From Bubalus kerabau (taxonomy: Eukaryota; Chordata; Mammalia; Artiodactyla; Bovidae), in NCBI RefSeq assembly GCF_029407905.1, contig NC_073624.1, positions 115,940,001 through 116,004,000 on the forward strand: a stretch of 64,000 nucleotides of DNA, written 5' to 3'. This document shows positions 22,195-32,581 of the stretch, piece after piece. The position numbers and the translations under genes are program-made. How positions within the stretch are numbered: the first letter of the stretch is position 1; each line of letters begins with the position of its first letter. Under the pieces are notes generated by a model. It saw nothing but the letters and a program-made list of their open reading frames with translations. It had not been told where the DNA came from and made no database searches.

Positions 22195-22811
22195 CAGTTC
22201 AGTTCAGTTCAGTCGCTCAGTCGTGTCCAACTCTTTGCGACCCCATGAATCACAGCACGCCAGGTCTCCCTGTCCATCACCATCTCCCGGAGTTCACTCA
22301 AACTCACGTCCATCGAGTCGGTGATGCCATCCAGCCATCTCATCCTCTGTCGTCCCCTTTTCCTCCTGCCCTAATCCCTCCCAGCATCAGAGTCTTTTCC
22401 AATGAGTCAACTCTTCGCATGAGGTGGCCAAAGTACTGGAGTTTCAGCTTTAGCATCAAGCTGGAATCAAGATTGCTGGGAGAAATATCAATAACCTCAG
22501 ATATGCAGAGGAGGAGGCAATGGCAACCCACTCCAGTACTCTTGCCTGGAAAATCCCATGGATGGAGGAGCCTGGTAGGCTGCAGTCCATGGGGTCGCTA
22601 AGAGTCGGACATGACTGGGCGACTTCACTTTCACTTTTCACTTTCATGCATTGGAGAAGGAAATGGCAACCCACTCCAGTGTTCTTGCCTGGAGAATCCC
22701 AGGGACGGGGAGCCTGGTGGGCTGCCGTCTCTGGGGTCACAAAGAGTCGGACACGACCGAAGCGACTTAGCAGCAGCAGCAGCAGCAGATATGCAGATGA
22801 CACCACCCTTA
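22195..22811 (-). mobile_element. BovB LINE with inverted 5' part
   Basis: 22195-22458 is the BovB 3' end in reverse complement, starting with its (TTCAG)n tail. 22459-22509 plus 22798-22811 is upstream BovB sequence (the [12 protein letters not shown] coding region) in forward orientation. Matching 14-bp repeats TGGCCAC(C/A)TAGATT at 22181-22194 and 22812-22825 flank the whole, so the inversion arose within a single insertion (twin priming). A Bov-A2 later entered the inverted part. Confidence 0.9.
22510..22785 (+). mobile_element. Bov-A2 SINE nested in BovB
   Basis: Dimeric Bov-A2 ending in (AGC)n. The 12-bp TSD CAGATATGCAGA (22498-22509 and 22786-22797) is BovB sequence that encodes part of the YADD region, proving the order of events. 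Confidence 0.95.
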
Positions 22812-22825
22812 TGGCCACATAGATT

Positions 22826-24339
22826 TTGCAGCTCTGGGCCTGGGTGGAGCCAGAAGTGAGTGTCCAGCTCTGTTCTTATGGCCACCAGCTATCCGATTGC
22901 TAGATTGGATAGAAATGATAACTACTATGGCCACTGTCTTTTCACCTTTGGTAGCCATCTTTACAACAGAAGGGGCTGAAATAAACCGGCCTTTTTGACT
23001 GTCACTTATTTTATGGAGTTAAGAGCTCACAATTAACCCCAGGGAAATGAACAGAGGGTGGAGCTAAAAGGAAAAGGCAGCTGAGTGTTTGCTGAGAAAT
23101 TGGCGTTTTTTGAAAGTCGATGGCTAGTGAATTAAAAAAAAAGTCTTCATGCTTCTAGGCACTGTGGATCACAGGTGACGGCTTCATCACTGTGCTCCAG
23201 AACTAGTCAACTGTAGCCAGCCTATTATCACAAGCAATTGAAAGCATCTGACACAAAGGAAGGAGAATGGAAGGGGGGTTGGGGAGGGGTGGGGAGGTCA
23301 AAGAAAGTCAATTTGGTCTGCATGTGCTTACCAAATAATAAAAGGGGGGAAAAAGGAATGTCTGTTTTGAGTTTGACAAGGACTAGAATAAAGCAAGAGG
23401 CAGAAGTATTTATTAAAATGTCCGCTCTCTTCAAAACCTCCTAAGTAAATAATTTCACCAGTTGTCATCAAATAGATAAGGAACTTGGTTTTTTCCTCAG
23501 GTTCTCACCCCTTTGCTCACTCTTACAACCTGTCCTTCAACATAGAGTTTAAATTTTCTTGACCAGATACTAAATTATATATATACACACATATTTCAAA
23601 AGGCCTGATTTCTAGTTTCTCAAAAAATTGAAACATGTGGCAACAATGGACATCCAAGTTTCTGTTCTCTACCCCTCCTTCCTTCCCTCTCTTCTCCTGT
23701 CCTCCCCTCTTCTCTCCCCTTTTCTGTGCTGGGGAAAGTCTCTACCCCACTTTCTCTCCCCTCTCCTTGCTGTCTCTCAGTCTCTCTCCTGTTCTCTCTT
23801 TAAAAACCTGAGTCCATCTTATTTATTTAGATTTCCTGCCTGGCCCCGTTGACTCCTGAATTTTTTACCCCAGACCATGAGGCGGATAGTGTCTTTGTTT
23901 GGATTTCCTTTGTTTACACTACATTTTAAAAGGTTTTCCTGCTTCTGAGTTTTTGTCTTAATGTCAATATGACCACCTTAATAGTAAAAGACTAGGAAGA
24001 CAGACTTTATTTAACCATATTTCGGTGATGCAAATAGAGAATGCCTTTGCTTTGTGTAAATAGAACAAAGGCATTAGAATTGTGAATGGAAAATATATAT
24101 ACTAAGAAAAAAGTTAGCAAATTTCACCAAACTCAGAAATCCATTCAAATAAATCTGTAGATAAGAGAACCTGATTTTATTAAGCTTCTAACTTGGAGGA
24201 ACTCATTTTATAGTGATAGAGCATAATAAACTATAGGGTTTTTTTCAAGGGTGTGCTTATGTAATTGAATATTGCATTTTGGAAACCAGTTACGTGGTGG
24301 GGCTATCAGTACCACAAATGAAGTCCCTGGTTGTAGATC
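22826..24339. other. Intergenic, mostly unassigned
   Basis: No gene seen. Contains a G-rich patch (23265-23300) and the C/T-rich tract listed next. Confidence 0.4.
23655..23805 (+). repeat. Polypyrimidine tract
   Basis: About 150 bases, nearly all C/T, with runs such as CTCCTTCCTTCCCTCTC and CTCTCCCCTCTCC. Simple low-complexity DNA. Confidence 0.75.
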
Positions 24340-24510
24340 AGGAGCTCCTAAACTTGGAATCACCTTGGATGTTTTAAAGGAAAAAAAAGTCTAACACCAC
24401 TCCAACAGTTTAGGATTTAATTGGCGTGCACTGTGGCCTGGACATTGGGATTTTAAAGTTTCCCAGGTGCTTCTAAAATGTGAGAAAATTTTAGAAGCAC
24501 TGCTGTAGCC
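24340..24510 (+). repeat. MER5A-like hAT transposon relic
   Basis: AACTTGGAATCACCTTGGAT, then CATTGGGATTTTAAAGTTTC and CCAGGTGCTTCTAAAATG fit the MER5A layout of paired GGAATCACCTGG-like ends. Confidence 0.6.
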
Positions 24511-24744
24511 ATTGCTTTGGTTATAATTAAATCTTAGTGCTGCTGCTTCATAAAGCCAGTCTTATTTGTTGAAAATAAAGTCATCTGCATATTCTCAAAC
24601 CTGAAGGGAGAGGCAACTCCTCCAAAAAGGTGCAATATGTCACTAAGCTCAGGATTTGAGAGAATAGCCGGCCTCAGGGCAAATCGTTTTACCCCAAAGG
24701 AACTATCTGATCCATCAAGAGAATTTCCACAGCCCTACCAAAAC

Positions 24745-24890
24745 TCTGACAAGTTAATTCCTGAACTGAGCCTTGCTATCCCCATTTGTAAAATGGAAAC
24801 AGCAGTTCCTTCTTTTGAAGGTTGTTCTAAAGGTAAATGAGATCATGTATGTGAAACAATATTTGGTTCTTAATAAATAGTAACTATTTT
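24745..24890 (+). repeat. MIR SINE
   Basis: CTATCCCCATTTGTAAAATG, then GTAAATGAGATCATGTATGT and CTTAATAAATAGTAACTA match the MIR 3' half. Confidence 0.65.
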
Positions 24891-25299
24891 TAAAAATTCA
24901 ATATTAGTGATTTTAGTTGTTCCCCAAAGCCATTGCCAATAATTCTAGCTAGTATTAATCTCTCCCCCCTTACATTACAAAGCACAGCAATCTCAAATGA
25001 TTTTGTATTGCTCTACAGCTGTTCAGTGAATGTGGTCTTACTGGATAGACAAGACTTATTTGCAAGAAAGGGAATTTAAACTGATCATTTAACAGCAATG
25101 ATAAAACCCATGTGCTTCTCACACAATTGAATACAACATATTAAGTTGAGAGACTTGACCCTAAAGTTCTTCGAGGAAACTGGCCATGACTTGTAAGGTG
25201 GTGTCCAGACAACCAGTGAGTCAGGAGTTGGGGAGAGAGACTGTGGATACGCATTTTCCTTTTCAAAGGCAGACTAACCCGTATTTTGTATATGACTTT
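24891..25299. other. Intergenic, nothing recognised
   Basis: No repeat or gene assigned. Confidence 0.4.
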
Positions 25300-25385
25300 T
25301 TTGCTGCAGCTGTAACAAATTACCAGAAACTTGGTCTCTTATTCAACACAAATTCATCTCACCGTTCTGGATGTTATGAAAGGTA

Positions 25386-25822
25386 ACAGAATATGCCTCC
25401 CCCAAATATGCTACTTTGGCATATTGATTATTTTGAGCTGTAGGCACTTGCAAAACAGCAAAGGCAGGGAGAGGCTTTTTTCTGATCTCCCCTTATCTGC
25501 TTATGGACAGAACCTCCAAAAGGAACTCAACTGTTATAAATTCCCCTCCCCAGGAGTTTCCTTAGCCGGGGAGGAGACTAGTGGCTGACATCATACTCAG
25601 ACAGACTTTGTCACAAAATGTCCTGTCTCCCATCTGTACTCCCAAGGGCCTATTTATCGTTCATAAGAATTCTTTGCTCTCCCCTAAGAGGGATACACCC
25701 CACCTCCCCTTTCCCTATTAAAATGGTATTTAATCCTGAATCATAAAGCTGCCTCTTTTAATTACTCATTTTCCTGGCTATCTTCTGAGATATGTGTATG
25801 CTAAATCACTTCATTTCCTGCC
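25386..25822 (+). mobile_element. Possible solitary LTR
   Basis: CCCAAATATGCTACTTTGGC at the left, a C-rich middle and TTAAAATGGTATTTAATCCT toward the right give an LTR-like layout. No TSD and no internal viral sequence were found. Could be another repeat class. Confidence 0.35.
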
Positions 25823-26691
25823 ACCTGAGAAATCTGTATGCAGGTCAAGAAGCAACAGTTAGAACTGGACATGGAACAAGACTGGTTTCAAATCAGGAAA
25901 GGAGTATGTCAAGGCTGTAATTATCACCCTGCTTATTCAACTTATATGCAGAGTACATCATGCAAAATGCCGGCCTGGATGAAGCACAAACTGAAATCAA
26001 GATTGCCAGGAGAAATATCAATAACCTCAGATACACAGATGACACCACCCTTATGGCAGAAAGTGAAGAGCTAAAGAGCTTCTTAATGAAAGTGAAAGAG
26101 GAGAGCGAAAAAGTTGACTTAAAGCTCAACATTCAGAAAACTAAGATCATCACATCCAGTCCCATCACTTCATGGCAAATAGATGGTGAAACAATGAGAG
26201 ATTTTATTGTAGGGGGTTCCAAAATCACTGTAGATGGTGACTGCAGCCATGAAATTAAAAGATGCTTGCTCCTTGGAAGAAAAGCTATGACCAACCTAGA
26301 CAGCAAATTAAAAAGCAGAGACATTACTTTGCCAACAAAGGTCCATCGCATCAAAGCTATGGTTTTTCCAGTAGCCATGTATGGATGTGAGAGGTGGACT
26401 AGAAAAGAAAAGCTGAGCACTGAAGAATTGATGCTTTTGAACTGTGGTGCTGGGAGAAGACTTGAGAGTCCTTGGACTGCAAGGAGATCAAACCAGTCAA
26501 TCCTAAAGGAAATCAGTCCTGAATGTTCATTGGAAGGACTGATGCTGAAGCTGAAACTCCAATACTTTGGCCACCTGATGTGAAGAGCTAACTCACTAGA
26601 ATAGACCCTGATGCTGGGAAAGACTGAAGGTGGGAGGAGAAGAGGATGACAGAGGATGAGATGGTTGGATGGCATCACTGACTGGATGGAC
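25823..26691 (+). mobile_element. BovB LINE fragment, 3' end missing
   Basis: Runs from BovB RT ([13 protein letters not shown] equivalent, frameshifted) through [13 protein letters not shown] to [15 protein letters not shown], then stops abruptly at ATCACTGACTGGATGGACATG. The final ~130 bp and the tail are absent. Because a LINE always inserts with its 3' end, the loss implies a later deletion or rearrangement; the next base begins the inverted L1 block. Confidence 0.88.
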
Positions 26692-26886
26692 ATGTATATT
26701 TCCATTAGACCCAGTTTCATCATCATTTTGTTTAAATTCTTGATATTCTTACTACCTTTAAATTCTTGATATTCTTACTACCAATATACTTTATAAATTG
26801 CTGAGGGATGTTAATGTCATCCACTATGATTATAGGTTTGTAAATTTCTTTTTATAATTTTGTCACTATTTTAAACATACATTTTA
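26692..26886 (-). repeat. Inverted near-copy of 9800-9998
   Basis: Reverse complement of the L1-derived block at 9800-9998, with about seven substitutions and one 4-base gap (roughly 96% identity). Both copies contain the same 26-bp tandem duplication (here 26731-26756 and 26757-26782). Confidence 0.9.
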
Positions 26887-27333
26887 CCACCAGTGCCAAC
26901 TGGGAAGCCCATCTCCTGAGGTATACATGTTGATAAACTTCTGCTTGTTTTTCTCCTGTTAATGTCTTTTAATACAGGAGGTCTTAGAAAGTTAGAATAA
27001 AAATTATTTTTTCTTCTCTACAGTTAGAAATAGGACATGGATCCCACCTGTTTAACAGCGAGGTGCTGGCAGGCATATTACTTTCTGGGAACTCAAGAGG
27101 GGCTTCTTTTGCCTTGTCTTTTCCAGCTTCTCGAGTCCACTTTCCTTCACTCTTGGCTCCCTTCCTGCTTTTTCAAAGCTGACAAGGTGAAGCAGGGTCC
27201 TTCGCCATGCTGCCGATTCTCTGGTTCTCATCTCCAGAGCCGCAGCTCCCTCTTTGTCTCCTCTGTCTCTCACAAGCTTTGAAGGACGCTTGTGATTAGA
27301 ATGGGCCCACCTGGATATAATTCACGGTCCATC

Positions 27334-27391
27334 CCCTATTTGAAGGCTAGCTGATTAGTGATTTATTCCATCTGCCCCTTTGCCACGTAAC
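27334..27391 (+). repeat. 58-bp block repeated from 15759-15816
   Basis: Differs at 3 of 58 positions from 15759-15816, in the same orientation. It lies inside the old repeat described above. Confidence 0.8.
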
Positions 27392-27421
27392 ATAACATTC
27401 ACATAGCAGTGCACTATGGGA

Positions 27422-28324
27422 AGAGATGTCCAACTGGACTGCCAGATAGGTTGCAGTCAGCAATCATTTTCCCCCTCCGTTCAGTCAAATGTGACTGTTA
27501 CCCCAGCTCTCGGGGTTAGGAGGTAGACCTCTTTGGGGAGCACTGTTCTGCCTGTCCCATTTTGAACTCATCCTGAGGAGTTAATTAGGCCCAAGAGTTT
27601 ATAAAGAAGTAGGTCCTGGTGCAAGATGGGTTCCATAACAGTAACCGACCAAGTGGTTTCGCTGACAGGACAATCAGGCCCCTTCTCCTCTGTACCTGAT
27701 CCACGGCAGACGTTGCTAAGCACACCCTCAGGATCCTTCTCCACACAGCATAACAGGTAATCACCAGTACAGTCAATCAGACTTGGCAAGCAAACTGAAA
27801 TCTGTTTTCCATACTAAAACTGAACAAACGTAGTGGAAAGAGACTTTCTCTCGGGGCCTTTTTTGGTATAACTTGCTGATCTGATGTTTTTACATTGGCA
27901 GACAAAAGGAGTCCCAGCTGGCCTAAATAAAGAGATCATAATATGACAGTAAATAAATGGAATAATTTACTCAATCCTTGACAGAAGTCTCTTTCTATGA
28001 TACTTTGTAAAGCACCCAAATAGTAATTAAAGAAGTCTGTATTTATAACTGGCCCTGCCCACACAATGCAAAGCCTTCTCTTGAGATTCTTCTGATAATG
28101 AATTTTTTTTTCTTTCCTAAGAGGATATTTTGCTTAAATATTTGACTGTATGCTTATATGTAGGTATTTGAAAGCTTTTATTATTTCTAAAATAGAACAT
28201 TATGATCTTTTACACGCAATCCATAATTATGGTAGTGAATTTTGGAAAAACAAAGAAGAAACAAAAAAGAAAAACCACACAGAATTCTGTCAGAAGTACA
28301 GTCTGGTTTTCATTCTGCCAGATA
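27422..28324. other. Intergenic, nothing recognised
   Basis: Holds two overlapping minus-strand open frames of 63-73 codons (27568-27789) with no recognised domain. No repeat assigned. Confidence 0.35.
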
Positions 28325-28915
28325 TGTTTACATTCATTTATTCATTCAACACATTTTTATTGAGCCTTGGTGCCATGCACTATTCTAGGTTTTGTTGTTG
28401 TTCAGTCGCTACGTCTTGTCCAACTCTTTGCAACCACATGGACCGCAGCACGCCAGGCCTCCCTGTCCATCACCATCTCCTGGAGTTTGCCCAAATTCAT
28501 GTCCATTGAGTCAGTGATACCATCCAGCCATCATCCTCTGCTGCCCTCTTTTCCTTTTGCCTTCAATCTTTCAGCAGCGTCTTTTCCAGTGAGTCAGCTC
28601 TTCACATCAGGCGGCCAAAGTATTGGAGCTTCAGCATCAGTCCTTCCAATGAATATTCAGGGTTGATTTCCCTTAGGATTGACTGGTTTGATCTCCTTGC
28701 AGTCCAAGGGACTCTAAGAGTCTTCTCCAACACCACAATTGAAAGCATCAGTTCTTCGGTGTTCAGCCTTCTTTATGATCCAACTCTCATCCATACATGA
28801 CTACTCGAAAAACCATAGCTTTGTCCATATGGACCTTTAAGTGTATATTATGGAAAAAAATAAACAGACAAAAATTTATTCCCTCAATGAGCTCAGTTAT
28901 GTACAGGGAAAAAAA
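28325..28915 (-). repeat. L2 3' end split by BovB
   Basis: 28325-28391 (TTTATTCATTCAACACATTT and TTTTATTGAGCCTTGG) and 28845-28915 (AAACAGACAAAAATTTATTC, CTCAATGAGCTCAG) are consecutive parts of the reversed L2 3' end. Confidence 0.65.
28392..28838 (-). mobile_element. BovB LINE 3' part, inverted
   Basis: Reverse-complement BovB from CGTCTTGTCCAACTCTTTG to CATACATGACTACTCGAAAA. Older and more diverged than most copies here. Confidence 0.9.
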
Positions 28916-29930
28916 TTACACCAAAAATGATACTATATTTTTCAAATTGTTTGTAACTCACTTTTTTGATATGCTTGTTTTTTTCTTTAAACTATTCCTC
29001 TAATTTTGTCAGGCTTTTGTAGTTTTCCCAACAGTCTTGATCGCCCTGAGAGACAGCATGATCGTGGATTGCTAATTCTGTAATTAGCAGTTCACTCGTT
29101 CAGTCTTGACTCCTCTTTATAAGATTTGATGGTCTGTGATTGGGAAGAAACCTCCCACAGAGAATGCTGTGAAATCTTACACCACAAAAGCTAACCTAGG
29201 GAACTGAAGAGAACTTCATTCTGTCTGCTTCCAGTTATCTATTGTCACACTACGTGTCTTCCTAAAGCTTAGTACCTTAGAAGAACAGCAATCATTTTAC
29301 TATTATTAACTCTCATAATTCTCAAGGTTTACTCAACTCAAGGGGCAAGTTCCCTCTTGGAGCTTGTTTTTCATGCAGCCTGACAATTTTGGGTACTGGA
29401 GCCACCTTCTATCTTTCTTCATTCACGTGGCCCATTGCTGATGGCCGTTAGCTAGGATGTCAGCCAAAGCTGTGGTCTGGAGCACCCACACAGAGCCTCT
29501 CTGTGTGGCCTGCCTTCTTTGAACAAGGTGGCGGAAGCTGTATCATAGCCTTTTATGAGGTAGCCTCACAAGTCACATAGGGTCACTTCCTCCATAGTTA
29601 CAGGCCCATCAGATTCAAGAAGAAACAGAGATGCCATTTCTTAACAGGAGGAGCATCAGCATCTCATTGTAAGGGGTGGATTGTGGCGAGCATCTTTGGA
29701 GAATGCAATCTGCCACAGGTCTCAAGTGTCTTACACCATTTACCCATGTGATTAAAATCAGGGATACCAAACTTCCAGGATGACTCTAAGTTTAAGAAGA
29801 AAAGTTCTATCACTATCAACTCTCTAAAAAATGCAACTCAAAGATTCATTTTGGTAAAAAAAAAAAATAATTCCAATAATTGAATAACCAACTAGTCTAC
29901 CGTTCCCTATATTTATCTTATGGATCCACA
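28916..29930. other. Intergenic with an unassigned old repeat
   Basis: About 29240-29720 (CAGTTATCTATTGTCACACT, AGCCTCACAAGTCACATAGG, AATGCAATCTGCCACAGGTC) resembles the old repeat class also seen at 46300-46800. The rest is unassigned. Confidence 0.35.
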
Positions 29931-29940
29931 CTTAAGAGTA

Positions 29941-30065
29941 CTGTTACTTATGTGCTAAGTCACTTCAGTCATGACTGAACTTTTGCGACCCTATGGACTG
30001 TAGCCTGCCAGGCTCCATAGGATTTTCCTGGCAAGAATAAAAGTGGATTGCAATTTCCTTCTCCA
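29941..30065 (-). mobile_element. Bov-A monomer SINE
   Basis: Single Bov-A unit, TGCTAAGTCACTTCAGTCAT to CAATTTCCTTCTCC. TSD TTAAGAGTA at 29932-29940 and 30066-30074. Confidence 0.85.
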
Positions 30066-30365
30066 TTAAGAGTATTAATTGATGATAAAATGAGTTGATC
30101 AGATTTTTTTTTTTTGTCTTTAATTTGCAAAACTCACCTTGAGAAAGTGACACATAGAGAAATAATCTTTCCTATGTATGAAGCATAGGAAGAACCATGA
30201 GCTAAATTCGTCATCCATGGCTATTAAAATTATAAAGTAAGTTAATTTAAGAAAGCTCTTAAATGGGTTCCAGACATCTTTGGGATCTCCATGTACATCA
30301 CTGTGAAAAGATAAACACATTAAATCAATCAGATTACTCTTACCTAAAAAGCCAGATAAGAATTT

Positions 30366-30930
30366 AGAGATGGTGACTGCAGCCATGAAATTAAAAGACA
30401 CTACTCCTTGGAAGGAAAGTTATGACCAACCTAGATAGCATATTGAAAAGCAGAGACATTTCTTTGCCAACAAAGGTCCGTCTAGTCAAGGCTATGGTTT
30501 TTCCAGTGGTCATGTATGGATGTGAGAGTTGGACTGTGAAGAAGGCTGAGCGCCGAAGAATTGATGCTTTTGAACTGTGGGGTTGGAGAAGACTCTTGAG
30601 AGTCCCTTGGACTGCAAGGAGATCCAACCAGTCCATTCTGAAGGAGATCAGCCCTGGGATTTCTTTGGAAGGAATGATGCTAAAGCTGAAACTCCAGGAC
30701 TTTGGCCACCTCATGCGAAGAGTTGACTCATTGGAAAAGACTCTGATGCTGGGAGGGATTGGGGGCAGGAGGAGAAGGGGACGACAGAGGATGAGATGGC
30801 TGGATGGCATCACTGACTCGATGGACGTGAGTCTGAGTGAACTCCTGGAGTTGGTGATGGACAGGGAGGCCTGGCATGCTGTGATTCATGGGGTCGCAAA
30901 GAGTCAGACACAACTGAGCAACTGAACTGA
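30366..30930 (+). mobile_element. BovB LINE 3' part
   Basis: From GATGGTGACTGCAGCCATG to the tail GAGCAACTGAACTGAAAAC. A 167-codon frame (30422-30925) is uninterrupted and covers [20 protein letters not shown] to [12 protein letters not shown]. Confidence 0.92.
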
Positions 30931-30996
30931 AAACAACTATTTACAATAGCCCAAGACATGAAATGTCTACTAACAGAGGAAAAGATAAAGATGATG

Positions 30997-31218
30997 TGGT
31001 GCATGCTAAGTCACTTCAGTCATGTCCAACTCTTTGTGACCCTATGGACCGTAGGCCACCAGGCTCCTCGGTCCATGGGATTCTCCAGGAAAGAATACTG
31101 GAGAGGGTTGCCGTGCCCTCCTCCAGGGGATCTTCCCAACCCAGGGATCGAACCTGCATCTCTTAAGTCTCCTGAATTGGCAGGCAGGCTCTTTACCACT
31201 AGTGCCATCTGGGAAGCC
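30997..31218 (-). mobile_element. Bov-tA SINE in L1
   Basis: Bov-A part GCTAAGTCACTTCAGTCATG first, tRNA-like head TTTACCACTAGTGCCATCTG last. A TG/TA microsatellite follows directly. Confidence 0.9.
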
Positions 31219-31261
<43 letters not shown>

Positions 31262-31262
31262 G
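31219..31262 (+). repeat. (TG)n(TA)n microsatellite
   Basis: TGTGTGTG run followed by TATATATA. Located at the edge of the SINE inside L1. Confidence 0.9.
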
Positions 31263-31295
31263 GAATATATATAAAATGGAATTTTACTTAGCCAT

Positions 31296-31353
31296 TCAGT
31301 TCAGTTCAGTCACTCAGTCACGTCCAACTCTTTGCAACCCCATGGACTGCAGC
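31296..31353 (-). mobile_element. 58-bp BovB/Bov-A end fragment
   Basis: TTCAGTTCAGTCACTCAGTC to CATGGACTGCAGC is the extreme 3' end of BovB in reverse, between the L1 pieces TTAGCCAT and AAAAGAATGAAATA. Confidence 0.75.
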
Positions 31354-31661
31354 ACAAAAGAATGAAATATTGCTATTTGCAGCCACCTGGATGGACCTAG
31401 AAATTAGCATACTAAGTGAAGTAAGGCAGAAAGACAAAGAAAATATAATATCACTTATATGTGGAATCTAAAAAAAGATACAAAACAGAAATAGACCCAG
31501 AGACAGAGAAAACAAATTTATGATTACCAAAGAGGAAGGGGGAGAGGGATAAATTAGGAGGTTGGGATTAACAGATATACACATTAGTAGATACAAAACA
31601 GATAATCAACAAGGGCCTGATATATAGCACAGGGAACTCTACTCAATATTTTGTAATAACC

Positions 31662-31890
31662 TCATGTGAAGAGTTGACTCATTGGAAAAGACTCTGATGC
31701 TGGGAGGGATTGGGGGCAGGAGGAGAAGGGGACGACAGAGGATGAGATGGCTGGATGGCATCACTGACTCGATGGACATGAGTCTGAGTGAACCCCTGGA
31801 GTTGGTGATGGACAGGGAAGCCTGGCGTGCCGCAATTCACGGGGTCGCAAAGAGTCGGACATGACTGAGCAACTGTACTGAACTGAACTG
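31662..31890 (+). mobile_element. BovB LINE, short 3' end in L1
   Basis: GAAGAGTTGACTCATTGGAA to the (ACTGA)n tail. The L1 resumes at ATGGGAAAAGAATC. Confidence 0.9.
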
Positions 31891-31935
31891 ATATGGGAAA
31901 AGAATCTGAAATAGAATATATATGTGTATAACTGA

Positions 31936-32210
31936 TGGAGAAGGCAATGGCACCCCACTCCAGTACTCTTGCCTGGAAAATCCCATGGATGGAGGAGCCT
32001 GGTGGGCTGCAGTCCATGGGGTCGCGAAGAGTCGGACACGACTGAGCGACTTCACTTTCACTTTTCACTTTCATGCATTGGAGAAGGAAATGGAAACCCA
32101 CTCCAGTGTTCTTGCCTGGAGAATCCCAGGGACCGGGAGCCTGGTGGGCTGCTGTCTATGGGGTCGCACAGAGTTGGACACAACTGAAGCGACTCAGCAG
32201 CAGCACAGCA
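31936..32210 (+). mobile_element. Bov-A2 SINE (dimer) in L1
   Basis: Perfect 12-bp TSD GTGTATAACTGA (31924-31935 and 32211-32222), which is L1 3' UTR sequence. Body ends GACTCAGCAGCAGCACAGCA. Confidence 0.95.
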
Positions 32211-32333
32211 GTGTATAACTGAATCACTGTGCTATATACCTGAAACTAACATGACATTGTAAATCAACTATACTTCAATATATAAAGAAAGGAAAAAATA
32301 AAGAAAAATACTTGTTAAATGAATCAACATTTT

Positions 32334-32581
32334 ACCCTTTTATTTCAATTTTTAATGAACACCTATGATATATCTGGTTCAAATACTATGTATTCATGTC
32401 ATACTAGCTATTTAGGAAATAAAGTAATATTAAAATAATCGATACTCTATCAGTTTAACCCTTTTATTTCAATTTTTAATGAACACCTATGATATATCTG
32501 GTTCAAATACTATGTATTCATGTCATACTAGCTATTTAGGAAATAAAGTAATATTAAAATAATCGATACTCTATCAGTTTA
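32334..32581 (+). repeat. Perfect 124-bp tandem duplication
   Basis: 32334-32457 and 32458-32581 are identical base for base, starting ACCCTTTTATTTCAATTTTT and ending ACTCTATCAGTTTA. The unit is AT-rich and may contain a bit of old L2. Absence of any difference points to a very recent event or an assembly artefact. Confidence 0.97.

Larger units (their letters stand above)
25300..27420 (+). repeat. Old interspersed repeat, widely split
   Basis: The left end (25300-25385) has GCTGTAACAAATTACCAGAA and CACCGTTCTGGATGTTATGA. The right end (27080-27420) has CTTGTCTTTTCCAGCTTCTC, CTTGTGATTAGAATGGGCCC and TTGCCACGTAACATAACATT. These are the two ends of one common old mammalian repeat of unassigned family. 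The LTR-like, BovB and L1 sequences listed next lie between them. Confidence 0.5.
30938..32300 (+). mobile_element. Ruminant L1 3' end with four insertions
   Basis: L1 pieces in order are AATAGCCCAAGACATGAAAT, AAATGGAATTTTACTTAGCC, GCAGCCACCTGGATGGACCT, TATCACTTATATGTGGAATC, AGGAGGTTGGGATTAACAG, ATGGGAAAAGAATCTGAAAT and ACATGACATTGTAAATCAAC with an A-rich tail. Bov-tA, a BovB scrap, a BovB 3' end and a Bov-A2 interrupt it. Confidence 0.88.

Noticed and set aside
27568..27789. Two overlapping minus-strand frames (73 and 63 codons)
   Set aside because: Both frames are open at once and neither looks like a known protein; probably chance.
30391..30813. 140-codon minus-strand frame ([21 protein letters not shown]...) and similar ones at 7377, 37415 and 26133
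   Set aside because: Antisense shadows of the BovB 3' region, present at every copy.
32334..32581. CRISPR-like direct repeats
   Set aside because: Only two abutting identical copies with no spacers, in a mammalian genome; it is a tandem duplication.
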